Virus record (IMG/VR): IMGVR_UViG_3300048929_000198
Coordinates: 1 to 29,016 of that record
DNA: 29,016 nt
Strand: one strand, 5' to 3'
DNA from: a virus
Part shown: positions 1-9,100 of the stretch, one piece after another
Position numbering within the stretch: position 1 is the stretch's first letter
Layout of the letters: each line of letters opens with the position of its first letter
Position numbers and translations under genes: made by a program
The notes under the pieces: generated by a model
Seen by the model: only the letters and a program-made list of their open reading frames with translations
Database searches by the model: none
Told to the model about the DNA's origin: nothing

Positions 1-1
1 A

Positions 2-928
2 GGCCTGCTCGACGAAGACACGATCGACGAAGGTCTTGAGGAAGACGGCGACGGTGATGCCGACGCAGATGCCGAAACCGGCGCTGACAAGGGCCAGGAC
101 AAAGACGCCGGCGCTGAAAAGGGTGCCGATGGCGACGGTGAAGGCGACGGCGATGGCGAGGGTGACGGAGACGACAACACCGGCGCTGCAAATGACCAAG
201 CAGCAGCAGATGCTGCCGCCGCGGCTGAAGCGGCAGCAGCGACTGCGACCACGGCAGCGCAGCAGGACGGCCAGCAGCAGGACGCGTCGCAGAAGCAGCA
301 AGAGCGTGCTCCCTCGTGGCGCATCGATCCAGCGGTACCGGACAAGATCACAGCGCTGGACAAGCAGCGTGACGAGATCGTTGCGAAGTTCGACGATGGT
401 GAGATGACGGGCGCGGAGATGCGCGCGCAGCTGAAGCCGATCGAGACGGAGATCCGCCAACTCGAGACCAAAGTCATGGCGGCCGACATCGCGAAGGCAA
501 ACGCCATCGATCAATACCGCGACGTCACCATCCCGAATTTCATGTCAGCGCATACCGAGTATCAGCCGGGCACAATCCTGCACACGATGCTCGACGCAGA
601 GGTTCGCCGTCTTCAGCAAACCGCCACAAACCCGCTGAGCCCGAAGATCCTCGAGCAGGCGCACACGAATATCTCGTCGCAGGTCGAAAAGGCTTACGGC
701 GCGAAGAAGACGGCGGCCAAGCAGGACGCTCCGAAACCGAAGCCAGACGGTGCAGGCCGTCAGGTGCCGCCGACATTGGGGACCGTGCCGGCAGCGGATG
801 GCAATGACGCAGACGACGGCGGCGAGTTCGCCTGGCTGGATCGTCTCGCAAACTCTGATGTCGAGAAATACGAAACCGAACTCGCGAAACTCTCGGACGA
901 GAAGCGCGAGAGATATATGGCCGAATAG
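2..928 (+). CDS. Scaffold-like phage capsid assembly protein (5' partial)
   Basis: The frame is open from the left edge of the window to a TAG at 926-928, so the start lies outside; 308 residues are visible. The visible N-terminal third is extremely acidic and low in complexity (Asp-Gly, Asp-Ala and Glu-Gly runs at 41-175), then Ala/Gln-rich. From about nt 310 it becomes helical and charged, with heptad-like Leu/Ile spacing and a second Pro/Asp-rich linker near nt 730-830. It ends in a Lys/Glu-rich helix. An acidic head, a helical body and a charged C-terminal helix are typical of phage scaffolding proteins, and a small phage gene follows at once. No enzymatic motif is seen. The call rests on composition and position, not on a family signature. 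It could also be another virion-assembly protein. Confidence 0.55.
   Translation, partial: GLLDEDTIDEGLEEDGDGDADADAETGADKGQDKDAGAEKGADGDGEGDGDGEGDGDDNTGAANDQAAADAAAAAEAAAATATTAAQQDGQQQDASQKQQERAPSWRIDPAVPDKITALDKQRDEIVAKFDDGEMTGAEMRAQLKPIETEIRQLETKVMAADIAKANAIDQYRDVTIPNFMSAHTEYQPGTILHTMLDAEVRRLQQTATNPLSPKILEQAHTNISSQVEKAYGAKKTAAKQDAPKPKPDGAGRQVPPTLGTVPAADGNDADDGGEFAWLDRLANSDVEKYETELAKLSDEKRERYMAE
41..175 (+). repeat. Degenerate GAC/GGC hexamer tract encoding acidic Asp-Gly/Asp-Ala run
   Basis: This imperfect repeat of GAC-GGC, GAT-GCC and GAG-GGT type codons lies within the scaffold-like gene. It encodes an Asp/Glu/Gly/Ala tract of about 45 residues with almost no hydrophobic residue. The units vary, so the tract looks older and more diverged than the perfect repeat at the other end of the window. 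Confidence 0.7.
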
Positions 929-936
929 GAGCCTGA

Positions 937-1125
937 ATGTTGCGACTTGCCGTGAAGCTGGGGGATGCGGTGCGGATTGAGGGTTTCGGCCTGATCCACG
1001 TCGAAGAGAAGTCGGGGCGCAGCGTGCGCCTCGGCTTCGAAACGGATCAAGGTCCGATCACGATTATCAAGCGGGAAGACACTGAGGCCGCACTCACGCG
1101 TCGTCAGCAGCACATGGTCTATTAA
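937..1125 (+). CDS. csrA-like: CsrA-family RNA-binding regulator (phage-encoded, 62 aa)
   Basis: This 62-aa protein aligns by eye with CsrA/RsmA. It begins MLRL (CsrA MLIL, Leu4 kept) and has Gly9. It carries V30-R31-L32-G33 at the same positions as the VRIG of E. coli CsrA, and R46-E47-D48 where CsrA has the RNA-binding R44-E-E, after a two-residue insertion. The first-strand Arg6-Arg7 of CsrA is Val-Lys here. CsrA is a dimeric protein that binds GGA loops in mRNA leaders and controls translation and stability. The start is set by AGGAG at 927-931, which overlaps the stop of the scaffold-like gene and stands 5 nt before the ATG, so the two genes are co-translated. Inference: it targets either host mRNAs or phage late mRNAs. 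The call is made from pattern only; a diverged small beta-barrel protein of another family is the alternative. Confidence 0.7.
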   Translation: MLRLAVKLGDAVRIEGFGLIHVEEKSGRSVRLGFETDQGPITIIKREDTEAALTRRQQHMVY

Positions 1126-1138
1126 GCGGAGAGGCTGT

Positions 1139-1972
1139 TCACCCTCTGTATGGCACCATGGAAAGCTGGACCTGTACATTGTCATACTGAAGGTTCTGAA
1201 GAAGTAGCTTAACGCTCTTTTCATTGAGCAGAGGATGGGCGCTCGGTCCAATAGTAATTCGCGATATCGGCAGTTTTGCCGGCGCGTTTGTTTCAGTCGA
1301 TGATATGGGTGGTATAGCGAGAAAAGGCACCAGAAGGCCTTTTCGAGGAAAGAACCTCACGTCTCGCTGATTCTGCCGATCTCTGGTGATTAAAAACCGC
1401 CACTCTTTCTCTTCCCAGAACCCTTTATGTTTGATCCGAGGTGCCCGTCCGATCACGGCGTTAGCTGCTAATTCGGTCGGCGTGAGGCCCGGGGGGCCCA
1501 AGAGTTCATCAAAATCCGCCAAAACCACCTCGAGCAGGCCCTCAAGCCTGTGGCGGGCAGTAGGTTCGTCGAGATACTCAATTTCAGCAGGGGACCCTCC
1601 TGCGGCGTCAAACATCTCTTTCAATCGGCTACCTTGGAACGTGATGCTAATACCTTGTGTGCCACCGCCGTAACCACGCCACTGGCTGAGGAGATCAGGG
1701 TCCTTGCAGAACGAAGCCGCGAAAATAGAGGGAAGATTTTCTTCACTCAGTCCGTGCAGGATCTCTTCGCTGTATTGATAGTGTATCGACGGGCGGTTCT
1801 CTACGAACCGGTGCAGCACATCTTTCGCTATTCCGAACCCAAATAGTTCGGCAGTGTCATTGAGGTACAGGATGTTAGAGGCGCGGAGACCGCTGCATAA
1901 GATACTCTCCAAGGCATCAATCTTGGTGTAGTGAGTCAGATATTTTGGCACGCTTTCAGACACAACAGTCAT
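1139..1972 (-). CDS. DUF2971 family protein (probable moron)
   Basis: This 277-aa protein is of normal length for DUF2971. Seen motifs: an N-terminal L-T-H-Y-T (12-16) followed by an LESIL..GL helix; LNDTAEL at 37-43; S-F-C...LLSQWRGYG at 87-102 with a following GISITF strand; and FWEEKEWRF around 190-200. These are the hallmark blocks of DUF2971. The family's biochemical role is not settled. Relatives occur in mobile and accessory DNA, and some authors place them near the ADP-ribosyltransferase fold, which I cannot confirm from sequence. The gene runs against its phage neighbours, has its own 200-nt upstream gap (1973-2175), and is visibly richer in A/T at third positions than the structural genes. 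A weak promoter-like pair reads leftwards at 2016-2021 (TGGACA) and 1995-2000 (TAAATA), but the spacing is short. Inferred role: lysogenic conversion or competition factor. Confidence 0.75.
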   Translation of the reverse strand: MTVVSESVPKYLTHYTKIDALESILCSGLRASNILYLNDTAELFGFGIAKDVLHRFVENRPSIHYQYSEEILHGLSEENLPSIFAASFCKDPDLLSQWRGYGGGTQGISITFQGSRLKEMFDAAGGSPAEIEYLDEPTARHRLEGLLEVVLADFDELLGPPGLTPTELAANAVIGRAPRIKHKGFWEEKEWRFLITRDRQNQRDVRFFPRKGLLVPFLAIPPISSTETNAPAKLPISRITIGPSAHPLLNEKSVKLLLQNLQYDNVQVQLSMVPYRG

Positions 1973-2175
1973 CCGTCTTAAATTGTCAGCGGACTATTTA
2001 TGGTGCCGGATAGGTTGTCCAGTTAGATAAGCCCGAATTCGCGTTTCTGTATGCGATGTGTAGTCTTGAGCGCGCGAGAACGTCGAAAGCTTCGGGCTTT
2101 AATTTTATTCGTGAAGCTGTTATCAAATCTGACACCCTCACACGGCGCATGAGTGCCCTTCGCAAGGATTTCGCG

Positions 2176-2490
2176 ATGGCGCTCCCCTCTGTTCATATTA
2201 TCTGCGGCTTTGCAGGCGGCGACGGCAACCAGCCGACGTCGAAGCAGGCGCTTCTGCGGCTTCCTCAGTGGTCGGAGGAGCCTGCCACCAGCGTGCCAAC
2301 GACGAACGGCGCAGCTGATAACGGCGCGATGAAGCCGATCCTCCGCATCACCAACACCGTGGACATCTACCTGAGCGTCGGAAAAGCGCCGAACCCGGCG
2401 ATAAGCCCGCGTTTCGCTCTCCGCGCCTCCGACGCACCGCACGATATTTACGTGGAGCCAGGCGACAAGGCAGCTTGGGTGGCTGCATAA
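2176..2490 (+). CDS. Small phage virion protein (decoration or tail-associated, 104 aa)
   Basis: The frame is open from 2056, but the ATG at 2176 is preferred: AAGGA stands at 2164-2168, 7 nt upstream, and the preceding codons look non-coding. The 104-aa product is beta-rich. It has a Pro/Thr/Asn-rich N-terminal half, then an ILRITNTVDIYLSVG strand pair and a C-terminal DIYVEPGDKAAWV strand. This layout (repeated beta hairpins ending in a pGDK motif) recurs in small phage head-decoration or tail-adaptor proteins, but no named family is certain. Its TAA (2488-2490) overlaps the ATG of the next gene by one base (TAATG), so it is translationally coupled to the fibre gene. That suggests a structural partner or attachment role for the fibre. 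The alternative is an N-terminal adaptor of the spike encoded as a separate chain. Confidence 0.55.
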   Translation: MALPSVHIICGFAGGDGNQPTSKQALLRLPQWSEEPATSVPTTNGAADNGAMKPILRITNTVDIYLSVGKAPNPAISPRFALRASDAPHDIYVEPGDKAAWVAA

Positions 2491-4835
2491 TGGTGGGGCT
2501 GCGCGGCTCGATCAGGCTGCTTTCTACAACCGCATCGCTGAAGTCGCTTTCTCAGGATAGCCATAATGGTCCGGCGTCGCTGGGCCCAGCTATTGCGTCT
2601 ATTGCAGCAAACGCTATGGCTGGGACGCTCATCGCGGCAATCACTGGATTAGCAGCGGGAGAAACCATTGATGCGGTTATTCCCAACGACGGAAGGCTTG
2701 CCTTGGACAGCAGTCGCCGAAACCTGATCCTTGGCTTGAGCGCGATCTCAGCTGGCACAATCGCGGCAACTCTGACAAGCAGTGCCGGGCGTGCACTGGC
2801 AATGACGATTAGCGTGACTGCCTCTGCAGTCGCTCTGGACGCCCCAATCACGTCCACCAACGTCGCGAAAACCTACGCAGCTTGGTCGCCACACCGTGTT
2901 AACGACACCTATTCCGGGCCGACGATCCGGTTGAAGCGTCTCAGTGACAATGCCGAGATGGATTTTGCGCCGGGGCCAACAGGAGAGCTGAAGCCGGAAC
3001 AGGTCGACGCTTGGAGCCCTGCGGGCAATGAGGACGTCGTAACTGTCTACTCCACCATTGCCGGCGTGCCCAACTTGACGGCGCGAGGCACAGTCGCATT
3101 CCGTCGCTCAGGTATAGCACAGAGGTTCGGCACCAGCTTGGACCCAGTTACGGGTCAGCTCACCCGCTTGACCAACGAAAGTGGTCTTGGTCTTGATTTG
3201 GCAGGCGTTGGCGATCTGGTGACGTTAACGCCTATTAATGCGTCAGTCAGCACCAAGGGCATGAAGTTGTTCCAGCTGGCAAGTCTTCACACCCGGAAGA
3301 TTGCGAGCAGCGACACTACAGACCCAATAGGCGGAGGCAACAATACCCGCGAAAACCTCCTGAACTATGGCGCAAGCAACACTGCCCAGTTCTTGAGCTA
3401 CATGGGTGGCGGCACCTTCCTTGATGTCGGGCGTGTGCAAGCTGGAAATCAGCAAACGCAGCTCACCGGCAGAGGTGTGTCGAGATATGTTGCTCGCAGC
3501 CAAATGGTGACCATGGAGGTTGTCGACCTCGCAGGTTACAAGCAGATCGAGCATGGCAAGCGCGTTAAGAACGGTGCCTATGTCGCCGCCACTGCGTCTG
3601 CGATCGCGGCCGGCGATCTCGACAACAAGTACGTCGGTGTAGGCTGTGCGCTTTCAGGCGCGGGCGTGTTTGGTATGACCAGCCGGATGAACGGCATTTG
3701 GGGCGGTCTCATTCTGATGGAGGCCACCACTTCGGCAATTGAAGACTTCCTTGTTCAGGCGAAAATGTCAGCCATCGGTCAGGCCCATATGGTCATATCG
3801 AAAGCCGAATTGAACGCGATGACAGACGATGGAGTGAACTATGCCTTGGCCGATGCTGGGACCGGCCGCATCACAGGAAAAAACAGCAAGTTCACGTTGC
3901 AGCTCAACACCTCTGGAAGCACATGGGCATACGCTTACACACATCCAGAGCTTGGCGTAACAGGTCTACGAAGCCCTGATCTATCCACGCTCAATTCGTA
4001 TCAGGCGACCGATAATTACTTCTGGGATGCCATCAACGGCGGCGCCATCACCTTTGGCTTTACCGAAACGAACGCTCAGGCAACGAACCTCGCATGGCAA
4101 TTCGCGATGGCAGCAGGCAATCCTCAGTCAGACAATCGCGGCGACTGGTCTCTTGCCCTGGGCAACCACCACTCAACCCCCAATCTCGTAACAAAGCCTG
4201 CGGCATCGAGAGATCCGCAAGGGTTGGTTACGGGAAATAGAATGTATGCTGACGGAACTCAATTCGGATCGGTCAACTTCGATAGCGCAAAGGCGCAAGA
4301 GGACGGAAAATATGCGTACAACACACCTCACCGCTTGTTGGACCCGACAGCCGCAGACAACGCCGGTTACGTCTACACGCTAGCGACGTGGGCTAATCAA
4401 GACCCTAACGTACCTAAGAAACTGCGCGATCCAGTTTTCCCTGCCACTCCAGGCAATGTGACTTATCCCTTCAAAGTCGATCATCTATGCTTGCAGATCG
4501 CAACATGGGTACCGAACTCTTTGTTTGATCGCAGCGCACCTTACGAAACTCGAAAGCCTCACCTTTCGACGGCGTCAAACAGGTCATACGTCAGCGGCGG
4601 TGGGATATGTCCCCTTGGGCACGTCGATGGCTCGATCGCAATCGACGACACTGCGCCGGTTCGCGATGCTGACGAAGGCCACAGGATCCAGACACAGTTC
4701 TTTCAGTACCCGTGGCAGGGGGTCCGAGCTGGCCTCGATGTCGTGGACTTCGGCAAGAGATCACGGATGCCTTGGACGTTCGTGGAGGCGCAGAAGTTGC
4801 AAGTGAACAATTATAAGCGTTACGTAGGTTCCTAG
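2490..4835 (+). CDS. Tail fibre/tailspike with arabinofuranosidase-like lectin fold motif (781 aa)
   Basis: The ATG at 2490 is chosen because it overlaps the preceding stop (TAATG). A TTG at 2475 would extend the protein by five residues and is less likely. The 781-aa product starts with an Ala/Ile/Thr-rich region (about 25-110) with an Ig-like alternation of strands (VIPNDGRLAL, then LTSSAGRALAMTISVTA). At about residues 130-190 it carries YSGPTIRLKRLSDN and a following VVTVYSTIAG strand. This resembles the conserved YSG..I.vRRssDN...vt.wYDqsG segment of GH54 arabinofuranosidase-like and LamG-like domains, often used by phage receptor-binding proteins. The rest is Gly/Ser/Asn/Thr-rich with many aromatic residues, as expected for a secreted adhesin. 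It is probably the host-range determinant binding surface polysaccharide. Whether it cuts polysaccharide cannot be told from the sequence. Confidence 0.65.
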   Translation: MVGLRGSIRLLSTTASLKSLSQDSHNGPASLGPAIASIAANAMAGTLIAAITGLAAGETIDAVIPNDGRLALDSSRRNLILGLSAISAGTIAATLTSSAGRALAMTISVTASAVALDAPITSTNVAKTYAAWSPHRVNDTYSGPTIRLKRLSDNAEMDFAPGPTGELKPEQVDAWSPAGNEDVVTVYSTIAGVPNLTARGTVAFRRSGIAQRFGTSLDPVTGQLTRLTNESGLGLDLAGVGDLVTLTPINASVSTKGMKLFQLASLHTRKIASSDTTDPIGGGNNTRENLLNYGASNTAQFLSYMGGGTFLDVGRVQAGNQQTQLTGRGVSRYVARSQMVTMEVVDLAGYKQIEHGKRVKNGAYVAATASAIAAGDLDNKYVGVGCALSGAGVFGMTSRMNGIWGGLILMEATTSAIEDFLVQAKMSAIGQAHMVISKAELNAMTDDGVNYALADAGTGRITGKNSKFTLQLNTSGSTWAYAYTHPELGVTGLRSPDLSTLNSYQATDNYFWDAINGGAITFGFTETNAQATNLAWQFAMAAGNPQSDNRGDWSLALGNHHSTPNLVTKPAASRDPQGLVTGNRMYADGTQFGSVNFDSAKAQEDGKYAYNTPHRLLDPTAADNAGYVYTLATWANQDPNVPKKLRDPVFPATPGNVTYPFKVDHLCLQIATWVPNSLFDRSAPYETRKPHLSTASNRSYVSGGGICPLGHVDGSIAIDDTAPVRDADEGHRIQTQFFQYPWQGVRAGLDVVDFGKRSRMPWTFVEAQKLQVNNYKRYVGS

Positions 4836-4901
4836 CGAGGAATGCTTCGCCGTGGTATTGCCAATGACTGTCGCAGGTCAGTCGCTACGGTGGGAGATTT
4901 T

Positions 4902-6047
4902 ATGGAAGAGACACAGCGAGCAGCCGAGGTGCAGAAGATCTTCGCCGCGTTAAACGGTTTGATGACCGATGCAGCCGAGAGGGAGCAGCTTGATTGGACG
5001 GCCAACCATGGGTACGCCTCTTCTCTCGCCTCGATCGTGAGTAAATTCAAAAGCTCGCCGGTGACCTCACAGACAGTGAACGAACTGAACTTCGAGCTCG
5101 ATGTGCTTTCTAGGGAGTATATCGATGTAGTGGAGCGGGCAACGATCTCCGACGGTGATGCGACGTCTTCTTACTCCCTCAAGGAGGGGATTCGCGCGTT
5201 ACAGGATCACCTTTCCTATCTCGATCAAGAAAATATTATTTTTCATGTACCTGATCCCGAGACTGTCCTTCCGCCTCAACAAGCGATCGCGCCGTTCCAG
5301 TTTAAAGTAACTGAGACACAGGTTAGCCTCATCGAGCAGACCAATCATCCAAAAGATGGTTCCAGTGAGATAGCTCAAGCTGCACTCAGAGTGCTGTTAC
5401 GGGTGGCAGACGACATCCGAGAAGACCTAGCAAATTCTAACCACCCTCAAGTTCTGCGGGCTTTTATCCCCCTCCAAGAATCTTTGGTTGAAGAGAGGGG
5501 CGTAATCGAGACTGGCATCAACGCGACTATGTTTGACGCCCAAGTCAATGCGCGTAGCGATGAGATTTCCAGTGGCCTGCACGCTAGCCTAGCTGAATTT
5601 GCGCGCAGCACTCTCAATTACTGCGCACAGTTTCAGGATTGGCAGCTTTACGTCGATAACGTTACTGAGACCAGGCTTTCCGAAGAGGACTCTCAGAGGT
5701 TCACGAATATAGCTAAAGGCATGGCAGAAAGTTTGGCTTCGCAGCCTGCTGTCGATCCGCGTGTAATTGAAGCGCTAAGAACTGCTGGAGAGTGGGGCGA
5801 AACGATCAAAACACCTCAAGGCCGGGTGGGAGTTGCGAAAACTGTTCTTAATGTTGTCGCGGGCTGCTTCAATTTCGTAGTCAGGGCCCCCCTGAAAGAA
5901 ATTGCCAGTTCGGTTGTAAAGGAAGCCATTATCATCGGTCTCACTTATGCGATTACCAACTGGGGGCTGATGTTTAACGTACCCGACGGATCATGGCTAT
6001 TTCAGGCTGCCGATTTTATTCGCGAGATGCTCAAAGCGCTAAAATAG
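4902..6047 (+). CDS. Unrecognised 381-aa protein with hydrophobic C-terminus (probable moron)
   Basis: The open frame begins at 4842, but the ATG at 4902 has GGGAG at 4892-4896, 5 nt upstream, so 381 aa is preferred. I do not recognise a family. The protein is largely alpha-helical and acidic, with long amphipathic stretches. Near the C-terminus there is a run VVAGCFNFVVRAPL and then a hydrophobic segment around IIIGLTYAITNWGLMF that could be one membrane span or hairpin, ending in a basic helix. There is no signal peptide and no catalytic signature. Third-position A/T is visibly higher than in the structural genes, as in the DUF2971 gene. It sits alone between the fibre gene and the giant gene. 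A soluble helical sensor with a membrane-proximal C-terminus would fit an abortive-infection or superinfection-exclusion effector, but that is inference from context alone. Confidence 0.6.
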   Translation: MEETQRAAEVQKIFAALNGLMTDAAEREQLDWTANHGYASSLASIVSKFKSSPVTSQTVNELNFELDVLSREYIDVVERATISDGDATSSYSLKEGIRALQDHLSYLDQENIIFHVPDPETVLPPQQAIAPFQFKVTETQVSLIEQTNHPKDGSSEIAQAALRVLLRVADDIREDLANSNHPQVLRAFIPLQESLVEERGVIETGINATMFDAQVNARSDEISSGLHASLAEFARSTLNYCAQFQDWQLYVDNVTETRLSEEDSQRFTNIAKGMAESLASQPAVDPRVIEALRTAGEWGETIKTPQGRVGVAKTVLNVVAGCFNFVVRAPLKEIASSVVKEAIIIGLTYAITNWGLMFNVPDGSWLFQAADFIREMLKALK

Positions 6048-6131
6048 GCATGGAAGGGCTACTAACGTGCCGAAGTGGCTGGCCACGTCCTTCCAATTCA
6101 CCGTAGCGCAATCTATACCGGAACATCACGT

Positions 6132-6147
6132 CCGCGCATGAGTGCGG
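6132..6147 (+). terminator. Possible short hairpin upstream of the giant gene
   Basis: CCGCGC (6132-6137), loop ATGA and GTGCGG (6142-6147) form a 6-bp stem with one G-U pair, followed by CTTCTC. It lies in the 121-nt gap between the 381-aa gene and the giant gene and could be a weak terminator or a leader hairpin. It is too small to be certain. Confidence 0.25.
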
Positions 6148-6168
6148 CTTCTCGATAGGAGCCCACGC

Positions 6169-9100
6169 ATGCCAATCGTTATCGGACTCGGCGAAGATGC
6201 CGAGTGGAAAGACCCGCTCAACCTTTTTGGTGGCGAAGCACCGGGTCTAGCGCCTTCAACCGGTAATGTAGATCGACAAAAACCAGACCAGAATATGCGC
6301 GTTTCCATGCCTGAAGGCATGTCAGAGCGCGATTGGAATGACACCGTCAATACGGTGATTGCCGAGGCGGCAGGCGAGGGCGATGAAGGAATGGCGGGGG
6401 TGGCGCACGTCATTCAGAACCGTTCGAAGGTTCGCGGTCAGTCGATCGGGGATGTCGTCAGAGATCCAGACCAGTTCACCGGCTACTCCAAGCCGGGCCC
6501 GAAAGCACAGGAAGCCATGCGTGACCCGCAGATGCGGGCGAGGGCCGAGAATATCCTACGATCTGTCATGGCTGGAGAGGGTGACGATCCTACCGGTGGC
6601 GCGGACCATTATCACGCCGACTATGTGAGCCCGTATTGGGCAAAGTCTATGGTCGAGACCAAGCGCATCGGCAATCACCTCTACTACAATTCCAAGGCAG
6701 GCAATAAGCCGACCAGCTCCGAGACTGCGTTCGTTTCAGAGAATGATGGTTTGGGCCTATTGGGGCCGAAAGGCCAGTTTGGTGATATGCTGAAGGGTGA
6801 GCAGAAGTCCGACGTTCCCAACCCGAGCGGGAAGGGACTGGCGAGACTCGTCAGGGAGCCAGAAGAGAAAGAGAACAGCGGGGGCGGAAAGCTCAACTTC
6901 GTGCACCCCGGTCAGGAGAAGATTGCGCCGCAGTTTGCCGCGATCCTCACTGACACGTCGAAGGCCATGGGACGCGATATCACGATCAACTCTGGGTACC
7001 GGTCGCCTACTCATCGCGTGGAAGCGGCAAAGCCAGGCGGACCCGGCGAGCATTCGGATGGCACCGCGTCTGATATCTCGATGAAAGGCATGAGCGAAGG
7101 CGAACGCGCCAAATTGGTGCGCGAGCTATATTCCCGCGGTGCTCGTCGCTTTATCACCTACAAAAACAGCCCCGACATGCTCCACGTCGACATGAAGGAT
7201 CAGACGGGCAAGGGCACGCCTTGGTTCATGTTCGACAAGTCAGCCCGCAACATGCCGAACGCGCCGGCGTGGTTCAAGGAAGTGGCGGCAAATCCCGGCG
7301 AGGCGTCAGCATCCCGAGAAGCGATCGCATCTTCGCAGGGTGATGGTGGCGCCGCGGCCGGTACCGCGATCGTCATGGACGAGAATTACAAAGCTGGTGA
7401 CGCTTTCGGCCTCTTTTCCGGCACCACAAACCCCCTCGAAGCGGAGGCGAAGGCGACAGCCCAGGCAAGAACCGATGCCGCAGCAGCCGAGGCGCAGCGG
7501 ATCGAGCAAGAGCGCGTCGCGTCAGAAACAGCAGCCAACAATCGGACGGTTGATGCCCGCATAGCGGATGGCAAGGGTCGCTATGTGGCGGTCAATGAGA
7601 GCGAGCTTCCTGATTGGCAGAAGCAGTGGGACCAAAAGAACCGCTCGTCCGGCATCGTTGGCGATATCGTCCGGCGCTTCGGTATGGGCGCTGGTAGCAC
7701 CAGCCAGTCCATAAACAACCTCAATCGGCTTATCGTCTCCAAATTGCCGGGTGGCGACAGGATCAACGAGGCGCTCGATGGAATTGACCGCTGGTGGACT
7801 GGAAAGACCCAGAACGAGCAGACCCAAGAGAGTATCGATCGGATGTCTGGCAGTCTTTCGCCAGAAGGCGAGGCGGCTCGAGAGAAGAAGTGGTGGGACG
7901 AGGAAAACAAAACGCTCGGACCGGCATGGAAAGATCCGCGAAGCTATATCGGCACCATTGCTGAAAGCGCCCCGGCGACGATCGCCACTATGGCACCTTC
8001 GGGCCTGCTCGCTCGAGGCTCATTTATGGCCGCACGGGCAGCTGGCGCAACGGCAGAGGCCGCAGCAGCGACCGCCGCAAAGACAGCAACGATCGCCGGA
8101 GGCATCTCAGAAGGTCTTTTGGGCGGTGCAGATGCTGCTCTGTCAGTCAAACAGCGCATTGCTGAACTCCCGCGTGAGCAGCTCGTCGCCTCAGAGGCAG
8201 TGAAGCAGCTCGTCCAGGGTGGATTGTCGGAAGACGACGCCATCAAAGCGCTCAGTGAAGATGCCCAGGTGCAGGCCATGCTCACGGCTGGTGTCATCAC
8301 CGGAGCCTTCGGCGGTATGGGTGACCGTGCGCTCGCGAAGATCATCGCAGAAGGCGTAGAAGGAGGTATTGCTCGACGGATTGGCGTCGGTGCGGCGAAG
8401 GGAATGGTTGGCGAAGGCATCTTCGAAGAAGCGCCGCAAAGCGCAGGCCAGACCATCGCCGAAAACGCGGCGGTAGCGCGGGTGAAGCATGATCAGGATC
8501 TGACGGAAGGCCTGGGCGAATCCGTGGCGAGCGGTGTAGCAGCCGGTGGCGCAATGGGCGGCGGCATGGGTGCCGTGGGTGGCGTCGCTCGTCCGGCCGC
8601 AAGCAACACAGGCCCATCACCAGAGGTTGGGCAGGCAGCCCCGGAACCAACAGCGCCAGTCGAGCCAGATGACCGCGGACCTCTTCGTCGAGCAGCTGAT
8701 CACGGCCAGCAGCGCCAGGCAGACCGCGGGGCAGCCGCGAATGCTGGTGTCCCGATCGATGGCCGTCCCGGCGTCAAATCCACCGTGCGCGTCGAAGCTG
8801 AAGGCGTTACGCCTTTCATGGGCACCGTTGAAGGTTACGAGGGCGACGAGGCCGTCGTGGTCGATAGTGGAAGCGGGGAAGTCTATCAGGTGCCGTTGGC
8901 AAACCTGAGCGAGATTGCGCCTCCGGTCGCTGACTACCAGTATCCGGAAAAATCCCAGGACGGCATGCCTGAGCACTCGGCAGACCCGGCGCTGCAGCCA
9001 TTGCCGCCCATGTCGGCGGAGCTGACGTCAGAAATGCCGCCACGGTCCGAAGATATCCCCGCGACAGAGAAGCGCCCGACGAGGCCGCAGGCAGGCCAGC

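Noticed and set aside
36-407. Plus-strand ORF with Arg/Thr-rich product near the left edge
   Set aside because: Out-of-frame reading of the acidic scaffold-like gene, whose own frame is open from the window edge; the Arg/Thr product is the expected shifted reading of GAC-GGC repeats.
1126-1145. Possible bidirectional terminator between the CsrA-like and DUF2971 genes (AGAGG ... CCTCT)
   Set aside because: Only a 5-bp stem with an 8-nt loop and no T run on either strand.
6091-6119. Possible promoter for the giant gene (TTCCAA, 17 nt, TATACC)
   Set aside because: The -35 element matches only half the consensus; such a pair is expected by chance.
8669-8773. A +1-frame stretch in the giant gene starting ATG at 8669 with about 33 of 35 third positions G/C, resembling a third nested gene
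   Set aside because: No Shine-Dalgarno is visible and the frame runs on to 8908 across the conserved SH3-like repeat without a sensible end. The giant-frame product is acceptable here, and the third-position contrast (about 94% against 54%) comes from a short stretch. Kept only as a weak hint.
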